Assembly: GCA_008711295.1 (NCBI GenBank)
Contig: VUYV01000007.1
Span: forward strand, 5,666,957 to 5,730,956
Reading direction: 5' to 3'
Length of the DNA stretch: 64,000 bases
From: Anarhynchus alexandrinus
Lineage: Eukaryota; Chordata; Aves; Charadriiformes; Charadriidae
The notes under the pieces were generated by a model. It was not told the DNA's origin. It saw only the letters and a program-made list of their open reading frames with translations, and did not search any database. Below, in pieces: positions 37,101-46,262 of this stretch. Within the stretch, counting starts at the first letter, position 1. Each line of letters begins with the position of its first letter. Made by a program: the position numbers and the translations under genes.

Positions 37101-39978
37101 CCGTTGTATAACCGAACAGTCATTTGCTCTGGTAATGGCTCCTGCACATAAGCCTACAACAAGAAAAATAGCAAAGAACATATTTTAAAAATGAAGAATA
37201 ACTAATATATTCCAGCTAACCTGTGCTGAGATATACCGCTATGAATGAAGGATTTCAGTACCAAGTATGTACTATCAGCAACAAACTTTTGTCAAAGGAC
37301 TGTTTTTCCAAGAGAAAAAAAAAAAAATCTCTATAGTATCTCCTTTCCAATACAATTTAGTGATTTAAGTTGATACTGTTTTTTCTAAAAATGTCATGGA
37401 CTTAAAAAAAAAACAACAACCAACTCTGCCAGTCTAACATTTAAAATTGTGTTTTAACCCTGCTTTTGATAGCAGAGTTCACAGATACTTAAAAACAAAG
37501 AGAAAGTAAGTTTTTTTCCACATCTCAGTTTTGGCCTCAAGACAATGCAGGCAATGTGTTTAGCCCAACATGCACATAGAAACAATTCTGAGAAGTTTGC
37601 ATAGCAATATCTAATTCAAGCACGGAACAAAACTGAGATCACCTGATTTTTATAAGGCATCCCTGACATTAAGACAGTTGAAATCAACACTTAGTAATCT
37701 AAATTGCATGACTGGCCCTTTGAATTGAAATCTAACTGCTATACAGCACCATACATCACAACACTGTGGGAAAGATCTGACTCTGGATTCAAGAAACTTT
37801 CACAGCGTTCAAGATAATTACACGGTTTAAAAATAAATCATCTAAACTACATCCATACATTAGGACATGATTACACAGTGTCTTCACTGTGCAAAGCACT
37901 GTGCATAACATGCTGAACACCTGACTTGACTCTTTTATGCAGGGGTGTAGCACAGTGGGGACTACGCTGAAATCAATGGAACTCCACCTGCGTAAAAGCA
38001 CTCTGGCTCTGTTCAATGGAGCTGCTGTTACCAATCTATTGCGGCTCAATACCACTCCTATTGAAGCCACCAGGGCCGTTTCTATTTGATGTTAATAGCT
38101 GTTGCTGTGCGTATAGGGTGAGATCCAATATGCCAAGCTCTACCCTGCTTTTGTTGACGTCAGTGGTAAAACTCCCATTGATTTCAGCAGAAGCAGAATT
38201 AGCAGCCGCAGTCTTGCACATTACAGTGCTTCCTATTGAGGGCGGGATGGTCACAGGGGGTTACAGCTGTCTTTAAGAGGCTTTCTAAAAGTGCTACATG
38301 AGCCCGAAGTGAGACAAGCAGCAGGGAACATAACTAAAGCCACTATACTCAAGGGCTTTTTACTTCTCAGTGCAGTATTACCTACCTACTCCCTGCCCCA
38401 TCCCACCCACTACCAACTTTGTTGCACTGTTTTGTTACGCTTATAGCTATTCCAATAAGTAGACGTGGGGTGCACAAAATGAGGACTGTAAAAAGGGAAT
38501 CTTTAATAAGCATCTAACAAACTCACACCTCTGAGAGTTTAGAATTCTTGTCTTAAATGGCTTCAAGAAAGTATCTAAAGATACCTGCTCTACCTGTTTT
38601 CCAAGCTCTGCAGTGCAACCTGCTCTCATCTAGAAGCCACGTAGTTTCCTTCTAGTAAAGCACTTAGCTTAAGCAGAGCACATGAGGTTACGCTTGGGGC
38701 CCCCTCAATGTTACCAGACTCTTGCTACATCAAATGTGCCACCTATCAATCTAGCTGGGGCATGAGCACAGACACCTACAAGACAGCCATGCCACTGCAA
38801 TAGTCCCTGCATTAAGGAATTAGGCACCTACAGGCAGTCTTTCAAAAGATTTTAATTTAAGTTGGCAAACAAAAAGGCAGGAAGGGAAAAGACAAACATT
38901 TATCAAACGTCACATTGATCTGGGGCAAAGCTAGAAAGAGAACTTCTTCCAGGTCCCAATCAAATAACGGACACCAAGGACCAGGTTCTTGGTCGTATTA
39001 GGGTTGAGAGGCTGGGGAGCAGCAACTCTGCTTCCAAAATGGTGATAGCTCATAAACAGCCAGGCTGGAGGAAGGCTAAAGCTGGTCTGTGTGCAGATGC
39101 CTTGCTAAATATCTTAAAATACCCTGCTTCTTTCCTGGAGTTTTAATTTGATTCCATTAACTGTGTAGCATACATAAAAAATGCATTTTTAAGACTACAT
39201 TCATTTGGCCACTTGGTTCCTGCCTAACTGAAGTTATCAAGTATTGTCATGAATCACTTTGCTCCTCTTTCTTGATTAGAAAATGAATGCAAAGTTAATC
39301 AGAAAGCATAATGTGTGTTAATTAGCTGAAACAGGGAGCCACAGCTTAATCAAGCAAAATTGAATTATCTCCTTTTAATGCAAGTGAAAAGATTAGAGAC
39401 AGTGATGCAATTGAGGGAGAAAGATATAACCAAATACAAACTGACATTGTGACAGCTTCTCAAGAAAATCTGTAAATAATCACACACTTCAGAATCCAGG
39501 GGGAAGAATATTCTTGCCATTTTTCAGGTTTCTCTAAAAATATTTTCATACGTCCCAACTTACTTCAGAATCAGTAAAGCTGCAAATTGACCCAACAGTG
39601 CAATTTAAGAGATAAATACAAACTTGAAATTCACTACCCATGTTAAACTGTAAAAAAAAAGTTAAATACCCAACCTGTCCCAAAACATTAAGTATTAAAT
39701 TGAGATGAGCAACCCTTAAAAAATAACTATTGCCACGTCTTTGGTTTCTTTCTGGAATTACGTTCAATGCCCTACATCCCAGATACATCAGGAATAATGG
39801 ATTGTCTTGCCTGTAGTGCTGCTAGAGTCACAGTTTTCTTTGTAGCTTTGCCATTTTTTGCTCCAGCTGAGCCACTCGATCCTGATAAGGTATCAAACAC
39901 TCCGTCAATGTCAGACTGCTCCTCAGGAAGAAATCTGGAAAGGTGATTCCGATAGGCATTGCTTTCTGTGTTTCCCAT
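30976..39978 (-). CDS. MEAK7: MEAK7 (TLDC1), mTOR-associated TLDc-domain protein, 7 coding exons
   Basis: Homologue of human MEAK7/TLDC1 (C. elegans EAK-7), a lysosome-associated protein reported to bind mTOR and support an alternative mTOR-S6K2 signal. The seven exons listed separately sum to 1,416 nt (471 aa plus stop); human is 456 aa. The N-terminus MGNTES fits an N-myristoylation signal (G2, S6). The middle part (about 57-180) is helical. The TLDc domain runs from about residue 240 to 422, with the conserved LLFSSRLHGESFSQLCGHI, FGGFASHSWEVKPQF, GYNDHYMYLNHGQQ and MEVWAVGD segments. The C-terminus is a short acidic tail ending EEDEDDDEN. All splice sites are GT-AG except the GC donor after the first coding exon. 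The gene is convergent with ATP2C2, as in mammals. No frameshift was found. Confidence 0.96.
31108..32170 (-). other. MEAK7: MEAK7 intron between coding exons 6 and 7
   Basis: 1,063 bp with no recognised feature apart from a short poly-A run near 31551-31564. Confidence 0.8.
32171..32350 (-). CDS. MEAK7: MEAK7 coding exon 6 (TLDc C-terminal part)
   Basis: Encodes residues 369-428: GMGGQHGYFGLWVDSDYGKG, CTTYNSPQLS and MEVWAVGD, the end of the TLDc domain. Acceptor gcttcacag, donor ggg|gtaggt, phase 0. Confidence 0.96.
32351..33545 (-). other. MEAK7: MEAK7 intron between coding exons 5 and 6
   Basis: 1,195 bp, nothing recognised. A 70-codon plus-strand frame inside it has no similarity I know. 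Confidence 0.8.
33546..33664 (-). CDS. MEAK7: MEAK7 coding exon 5 (TLDc core)
   Basis: Encodes residues 329-368: GDNRCFLFSVFPSLAVYAYT, then GYNDHYMYLNHGQQTMPNGL, the best-conserved part of the domain. Acceptor tgtttacag, donor ctt|gtaagt. Confidence 0.96.
33665..34931 (-). other. MEAK7: MEAK7 intron between coding exons 4 and 5
   Basis: 1,267 bp, AT-rich, nothing recognised. Confidence 0.8.
34932..35372 (-). CDS. MEAK7: MEAK7 coding exon 4 (largest)
   Basis: Encodes residues 182-328. Conserved stretches: VIEDWVYRVPQISVFLSVVI (200-219), KWQLLFSSRLHGESFSQLCG (274-293), FGGFASHSWEVKPQFQ (313-328). Acceptor attatttag|at completes an Asp codon; donor g|gtaaaa. A strong acceptor-like tract lies inside the exon at 35072-35090, but the frame continues through it. 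Confidence 0.95.
35373..36017 (-). other. MEAK7: MEAK7 intron between coding exons 3 and 4
   Basis: 645 bp, nothing recognised. Confidence 0.8.
36018..36162 (-). CDS. MEAK7: MEAK7 coding exon 3
   Basis: Encodes residues 134-182: FTEDLITSVVHVLNYRKELR and VKALAAQLLSELKLS, which align with the same helical region of human MEAK7. The acceptor (actttttaag|ttc) is weak. Donor g|gtaaac. Confidence 0.92.
36163..36922 (-). other. MEAK7: MEAK7 intron between coding exons 2 and 3
   Basis: 760 bp. Plus-strand frames of 66 to 103 codons occur here but show no known similarity; nothing else recognised. Confidence 0.8.
36923..37153 (-). CDS. MEAK7: MEAK7 coding exon 2
   Basis: Encodes residues 57-133, with RLYNGMKSIDLTGKSSGLSE, FMSNLLKGNADEK and ISKTEGPVKGKQIQE, all clear matches to human MEAK7. 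Acceptor gttgtag|gct, donor gag|gtaaac, phase 0. Confidence 0.96.
37154..39810 (-). other. MEAK7: MEAK7 intron between coding exons 1 and 2, with a GC donor
   Basis: 2,657 bp. On the minus strand it begins with GC (cag|gcaaga) and ends with AG. It contains an old dispersed repeat (about 37940-38225) and a homeodomain-motif-rich block (about 39240-39440). Confidence 0.8.
37940..38225. repeat. Ancient dispersed repeat (family not named)
   Basis: Phrases such as ctgaaatcaatggaactcc and aaactcccattgatttcag, with a following agcagaagcagaattag, resemble an old, palindrome-prone repeat that recurs in bird, turtle and crocodilian genomes. The assignment rests on recalled consensus fragments; I cannot name the family. 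Boundaries are approximate. Confidence 0.45.
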
Positions 39979-39987
39979 CTTTTCAAC
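39811..39987 (-). CDS. MEAK7: MEAK7 coding exon 1
   Basis: Starts at 39987 with 9 nt of 5' UTR after a ctttgcttcag acceptor. The start codon is 39976-39978; residues 1-56 run to 39811. MGNTESNAYRNHLSRFLPEE matches the human N-terminus, including FLPEEQ and the myristoylation-type MGN. The Gly/Ser/Ala-rich linker (SGSSGSAGAKNGKATKK) differs from human. The donor is cag|gcaaga (GC type). Confidence 0.94.
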
Positions 39988-41646
39988 CTGAAGCAAAGAA
40001 AAAGGAATAAAAAAACCCCTAAACACAGAAAGGTATCACAATAGCCACGGAAGATGTATCAAACAGACTAACATACCAGTGCAAGCTTTAGAAGCGGAGC
40101 AAATTACTAGCCTTCCACGAAACTATTATTAAAACTGTTTAGTCTCTGTAGTCACTGAGACTTAATGAACTGAAGGACATCCGTGAACAGTAACCGTGCT
40201 TTAAAAAAATGACAGTCTGTCAGCTCTTTGCAAAGACCACCCTGTCTACCAGTGCAAACCTCATTCAAGTCTTATCCAATGGAAAAACCAGTATCATTTA
40301 ATGATTAAATTAGCCTGTACAAAGTGACCACGAGTCTGTCAGCTGGAATACATCAGTAACATGAAGGGAATAGCCTGATTATGGATTATTTATGACAGAT
40401 TATGCTGCATCTTTCCAATGCATTAATGGACTGATGCAAAGTCTGCCAATAATATGTGGCACTAAAACACCATCACTGTAAAGTCTCTGAAGATGACATG
40501 AGAATGTTTTTTTCTAAGGACGCAATACAAAAATCATTCAAAAAGCTGCCAAGAAACACAGTAATAAAAACATTTAGGAAGATGACTCAAGACCCAGCAA
40601 AAACACACAGCTTCATATGAAGTCAATAAATTGTTGAGAGCTGGTTCCCACAGATTTAAGGTTGGGAGGGATGTGGTTTGGGTTTTTTTGTTTGTTTTAC
40701 ACATTTAATGGTACAACTATGATTTCTCTCACCGTCCCAGGATTCACCTGCATTACAGAGACTAAATTTCATGTTGTCTAGGCCACATGCTCTGGCTTTC
40801 TCCCTGGTGCAGCACAGCATGGACCTGAGTGCCACAGAAGAGCCTGAAATCCCAAATTCCACTGTGACTGCAATGACAGTCACCACTGTAAACAGCCTTC
40901 CCATCTATCTGGGGTAGACACGCTCCTGAGGTGACAATATATAAAAAGTTGAGAAGGGGAGTAAAACATCCTTTCGTGGTTTTCTTTCCACAAATTCCCT
41001 TCTGGCACCTCACTTTTGGTTCGGGGTCCCAGTCCCACAGAATCTCTTTCTGCAGACGAGCCCCTCACAGCCCTCCAGCGGCATCAGAAGGGCTGTGTGT
41101 TTAGCCTAATCCAATCTTTCTGTCCGTCACGGACACCGACTTCGACAAACAACTGCACACGAGCGTCAGGGCTGAGCTGCTTTACCTTCACTCAACAGCA
41201 CAGGCCCGAAAGCCGTGTCTGCCTGTGAGGACGTCGATCGTGGGGTAAACACCAAAGGGTTAACGGAAACGACCGTAGCCTGGAAGACAAACCGACAAGA
41301 CGTTATTAATTTAAGCAGCGACCCGCTGTCGGAAGGGGGTCCGCGACCGCTCTCCCTCAGCCCGGGGCAGCACGAGCGGGCGGCGCCGCCGTGACAGGGC
41401 CGTCCCGGCGGGGCTCTCCCGGGCAGCGCGGCCGAGGCCCGGCGCCCACACTCCGCTCTCCCCGCACCGGCGCCAAGGCGGGATGGGCAAAAGGCTTCGC
41501 GGTTTGCCATTTTGCCGGTTCATTTCCCGGTATTGCTCAGCCCATCCCTCCCCACCCGGTTGTCCCCCCCATGCCGGCGATGGGCGTGAGGCGACAGACC
41601 CCTGCTCCGGGGCAGGGCGGCACAGCGGGCCCACCTCTCTGCTTAC
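39988..41646 (-). other. MEAK7: MEAK7 5' UTR intron (inferred)
   Basis: Noncoding stretch between the proposed first exon and the first coding exon. A minus-strand acceptor at 41280-41281 and a donor (gaag|gtaaag) near 41186 could frame a small extra 5' UTR exon. Otherwise nothing recognised. Confidence 0.45.
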
Positions 41647-41960
41647 CGGCAGGGCACCCGCAGCCCCTCTCCGCCCCCCTGGATGGGCCCCTGCGCTTTT
41701 ACACACGCCCCGGCAGACGGGGCCGGCGCCCTCCGCCGCCTGCAGGCCGCCCCGCCGGGGCGGAGCGCAGCGCGGCGGGGGCGGGCACTGGGCCGCAGCG
41801 GGGGATGGCGCCGCGCGGTGCCGCCCCTCAGGTGGCGGCGGGGAGGGACCGGCGCCGTGGGCCCCGCGACGCGAAGGGGAGAGGCGGGCGGTGGCAGTGG
41901 CGGGACTCTCTGTGGAAAGCGGTGAGACGGCGGCCTGCGGGCTCCGGAGCCGAGCGAGGC
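41300..41960. promoter_or_regulatory. MEAK7: CpG island, MEAK7 promoter
   Basis: Very GC-rich with dense CpG, in sharp contrast to the AT-rich flanks. Contains GC boxes (for example ggggcggg near 41776-41784) and no TATA box. Its position just upstream of MEAK7 fits a housekeeping-type promoter. A plus-strand donor (gcg|gtgaga) at 41921-41922 leaves room for a divergent noncoding transcript. Confidence 0.75.
41647..41770 (-). other. MEAK7: Candidate MEAK7 noncoding first exon
   Basis: On the minus strand a strong splice donor (gccg|gtaagc) follows 41647, inside the CpG island. This fits a short 5' UTR exon spliced to the acceptor at 39988-39989. The upstream limit (about 41700-41770) is guessed from the GC boxes. 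Confidence 0.4.
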
Positions 41961-41968
41961 CGCGGGGG

Positions 41969-42230
41969 CCCTTCTCCCTGAGAGGGCTCTTCTCCCTGAG
42001 GAGACCCTCGTCCCTGAGGGGAGCCCGTCTCCCTGAGGGGTCTCCTCCTCCCTGAGGTGGCTCTTCTCCCTGAGGTGGCTCTTCTCCCTGAGGTGGCCCT
42101 TCTCCCTGAGGGGGGGTCCTTCTCCCTGAGGAGCCCTCCTCCCTGAGGGGGGCCCTTCTCCTTGCAGGGATTCCCTCCTCCCTGAGGCGGCCCTTCTCCC
42201 TGAGGCGGCCCTTCTCCCTGAGGCCCCCTG
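41969..42230. repeat. Minisatellite, about 14 units of 18-20 bp
   Basis: Imperfect tandem copies of cccttctccctgaggngg (+ strand). The core ccctgag recurs about every 18 bp from 41976 to 42216; one unit near 42162 is degenerate (ccttgcaggg). The minus strand is G-rich. Read as protein on the minus strand it gives the REKG/REEG repeats of a 327-codon open frame, which I regard as spurious. Confidence 0.9.
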
Positions 42231-45200
42231 GCCCTACAGCGTGGTTCAAAACCAAGGTAAAAATGCAAAGTTGTATCTGGGGCAGACCGAGCACCCCCGG
42301 CCGCCCCTGTCAGAGAGAGCTACAGCGCCTGGGTGCCAGGTGCTGAAGCGGGTTTAAAAAGTGGCGGGGCAGGTCCCAGAGGGGTCTGTGAGAGAAGGTG
42401 TTGGCGGCCCTGATCTGTGCTGGAAACAGCTCTTGGCTTTGGGGGAGAAAAAAAAATAAAAATGTGCGTGTGCCTGTGCGTAATATATATACGCACACTT
42501 ACATGTCATTTTCAAGGTATACAGTCAGACTCTGGTAAATTTCCACGGCAATAGGGAGTGGGGAGAAAACACAAAAAAGTTCTCAATGAATAGTTAAACT
42601 ACTACCTGTGGCTGGTAAAATCAGGCCAGCCTGCAGGCTGAGAAGTACAGGCGGTACAAGGGCTGAGGGACAAATGCGAGGTTACAGGGACAGCGCTTGG
42701 GGACCGGCCATGCCTTCAGTCAGAGATGCGAATACTTACAAGAAAAATTATAGCCTCAGTGGTTGCTAAACTGGTCCCAGAACTCACTTTTTTTCAGATC
42801 GACAACTTTCCATCTCAGTTATGTTACTTCAGCAGCAGTCCCCTTGTACTCTCAGCCACTGGGTTTGGTTCCTGTGTATCAAGGCCTTTGGCTTCATAGC
42901 AGTGACACCGCGTTTGTCCGTGGTTCGTCTGACTCTGGTTGGTTTGTTTGCAGCCGGAGCTCAGTGTGAAGACTCCTTCCAGCCAGGGGAAGACATGCAC
43001 GTTCCCACAAAGCTGGTGGTGTTTGCGTTCCTGCAACCAGATACCATGGAACAGGTTAGCGGCTTTGGCATTTAACTTTCAATTATAGTCTGATCAGTGT
43101 GTTTTCAACAGAAAGCATCTATGCTCCTTTATATGTACAAAAGAAAGAAAATGATCTGTATAAGCTATGGCAGAGGTCCCCTTTTTTTTTTGTTCTTTTG
43201 CACCAGGTAAAAATCCTGATAAAGTTTTCAAAAAATACCCCCCTTTTTTTAAAAAAAATCTTCATAGTATGCAAAACTTCATTAAAAAAACTGTAGAATA
43301 TTTTTCTTGTTGCCAGCTCAGAGTTACAAACACGTTGACCAGAATTCCAAGATGGTCAAGTTTGAATAAATGGGTACTGATTCAGGTTTGTTATGGTCAT
43401 CACTAAAGGCACGGAAGTTAACTAGCTTGTATCAGCTGGATCAGGACATGGCAAGTAAAACCTGAGGAAATGAATGGTGAGTTCAAGTAAAGTGAGCACA
43501 AATTCAGCAAAGCTCATCTGGAAACTGCTTGAGACTTATTTGTCCACACGGTGGCACCATATGTTTAGAAAGCAGCGTAGCCTACACTGGGTGCTTCAAC
43601 GCTGCTGAAGGTGTGGTTTAGATTCCCACGTTTACAGACTGCATGTGTGTAGAAGTAAGAGCACCTATACGAAATTATTTTCATCTCTTTCCCATTAAAT
43701 CTGCATAATATGGACCATAAGGATGAAACTCCATTCTTGGTGAAGCTCCCTCCCTGGGCTACATAAGCAGGTCCTGGAAAAAGTCTGCTGTGATGGTTTG
43801 GTTCATATCTGTATTAATGAATTTCCAGTTGATGCTTAAGGAGAAAAATGAAACATACAAAATAAGAAAATCAAAGATTTTGAATTCAAGTTAGGGTTTT
43901 TTTTTCTTTAATTTATTTTTAATGGCCAATGTTTCTGTGGACGTACTGTTGCACATGCAATTGGATGATTTTTTTTTTTACTTTTTTATTTTTTTTAGGG
44001 GTTGTGTTTCACAATGTAGCTCTGTCTGTAGGATATCTCTTTTCAGTCTGGAAATACAGGAGTAGAGATTCTAGACTAACTGACCTTGTGCTAAGACTGA
44101 ATGCCAACCAGCTAAGACTGACTGGCAGATTGACTGACCAGTATCATCTTCCCAAAATATGGTGACTTCACGACCTCTCTACTGAACTCAAAACCAGTCA
44201 TAAGCTACTGAAGAGTACCTGGCCTTCCTTAGCTCCAAGCAGCTGCTTTTGCAAAGATGGTGTGTGCTGCTTTGCCCTTCTTCATTCAAGTCTTGCCCAT
44301 TTGTAATGGAGGTGATTCTACAAACTGTGGGTTTATTTGCCCTGCCTGACAATATAAATGGAGCTTCCCGCTGCTACTGGATGGCGTTTTGCCACTTGCC
44401 TGTAAAGCTAGGCTGTAAACTGCAGGGTAAAGGTACTCTGAAAGCCACAAGATGTTGACACTAAATCACATAGATTATGCTCCTACTGTGGGGGAATCCC
44501 CAGGTCACAGACTAATACCCTTTCATAGCCTTTTTGCACGAAGAGTGTATAAAGTCAAGCTAGAAACCTGGTCCATAAAGGTAATGGTTTGCAACACTCT
44601 TTAAATGACTAGCCACTTTCCCACATGTATTTTTAGATGCTCTAGCGGAGCTTGTAGGTGTCTCAAGTCACTTTGTTTCTGCCAGTAAGAATGAGAGAAA
44701 ACACTAACAAGCCTTTTAAGGACATTCAAGAATATAGTGGTATATAAAAAAGAGGAAGAAGACACAAGAGGGTTCTGCAAACGATTGTGGCTAATTTTGT
44801 GAACTAGTGATAGATGTGTATTTGCTCGCAGACTGAAAAAAACAAACCCACAATACCCGAAACTATATTATTTAAAACACTGTATACTTTTGACATGCAT
44901 AAAATGGAGTAGGCTGAGGTTTATTGGTTTGCCAAGACTACAGAAAATCATACATGTGATTTCTGTTCCAGCTTATAATTTGCTGCGTTCACACATGCCT
45001 TGAGCACAAAACCAGTCTTCTTAGGCCATAGGCATCAGAGAATTTTGTGAACTCCAAAGAATGGTGCTATCACATCAGTGGCACTTTTCAGCAGGGTATT
45101 TCGGGGGTATATTCCCTTTTGGGAAGGTGAGATTGCACTATACTTCCAAACAAGCTATTGGCTTCAAAACTCTCTTAGCCTAAATAAGCAGTATTTTAAG

Positions 45201-46194
45201 TCACATGGAGGAAACACATTTGATACTTGTAACTTCCCAGTTGTTACTCAGCATTTTAGTTACATTATATTGCAGAACTCTGGCCCTTGCAAAAGAGGTC
45301 AAACGACCTCTTGAAAACAGTGGAGTTAAATTATAAAAGACCCTTGATCGTGTTTTAGGGTCTAGTGAACACAAAAGTCATTGTACCTCTTTTTAATGCC
45401 ATTAGGCTCTGTGTTTCCTGTTTTGATATAGACCTGAGTTTTTACAAGCCATCTACAGCCACAGTGAGTGAAATCCTGCAAAAATGTTGATACTTGATGA
45501 AACTAGTTGTAGGCTCAGCCCACTGACCATCTTGTAGTGTGACCTCAGCACAAAATTCCTCTGACTTTAAAAGGTATAGTCCAAACCTACACACTGATGC
45601 CCTTTTATATATGTATTATTCAGCTCTGCATTTAATTGGCTGCTGTTACAGCTATAACCTTGCAGTTACTTACCTGATTTGTCTTCTGTTTTTTATGGGA
45701 TTGCCATATATGGCAAAAAGAAAGAGCCTGACTGTGATCAGAACTGCGTCCTTAGGTAGTCACAGAGGAAGTTATGGGTTTTGCAAGTCTTTGCACTTCC
45801 CTTTACAAAAACTTGTGCCTGCTAGTAACCAACTCCTTTCTATAAAAGGAGAAAAAAAGGGTGCAGTGAAGAGATGAATCTGATTATGGGTAAAGATGGT
45901 AATATGCGGTATCTTAGAAAATGTACTTACAGGTGGGATAAAAGCCTCCTGTCATAGCCTATTAACTGAGAGGAAACATCGCCAAGATGCAGCCTCTATG
46001 TCTACAGCAAAACTGCAATGCCTAACTTTACTAAATTAAATCGTAGTATGTCTTGTGTGTATATAGATCATAAAGGTTACTCTGGGCTGTGGACTAGATC
46101 CTGGTGACTGGAAAGACATGTGTGACCCATAGTGAGGGGAGAATGTGAATCTGAAGTTCTCCTAGGCTGCCCTAGCCTTGTCTGCCTTGAAATA
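42231..46194. other. Noncoding region upstream of MEAK7, no gene recognised
   Basis: Short open frames (largest 112 codons near 45539) have no recognisable similarity and no splice-linked partner. T-rich runs occur near 43181-43260 and 43890-44000. No RNA gene seen. Confidence 0.55.
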
Positions 46195-46262
46195 CTGCAG
46201 CATGTTTGGAGTGGGGGTTGGATCCAGAGATCCTTTCCATCCTGTGTTAATCTATGATTCAG
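46195..46262 (+). mobile_element. Degenerate CR1 LINE 3'-end remnant
   Basis: The run ggggttggatccagagatcc followed by tttccatcctgtg and ctatgattc parallels the common CR1 3' end (GGTTGGA..GATC..AGAGGTCCCTTCCAACC..TTCTATGATTC) in the same order and spacing. It is strongly diverged, so old. The upstream limit is uncertain. Confidence 0.6.

Noticed and set aside
41311..42294. 327-codon minus-strand open frame with REKG/REEG repeats
   Set aside because: It lies in a CpG island and minisatellite, where stop codons are rare. The repeat period is a multiple of three, and there is no homology outside the repeat.
45539..45877. 112-codon plus-strand frame with hydrophobic segments
   Set aside because: Hydrophobicity follows from the T-rich composition; no similarity or gene context.
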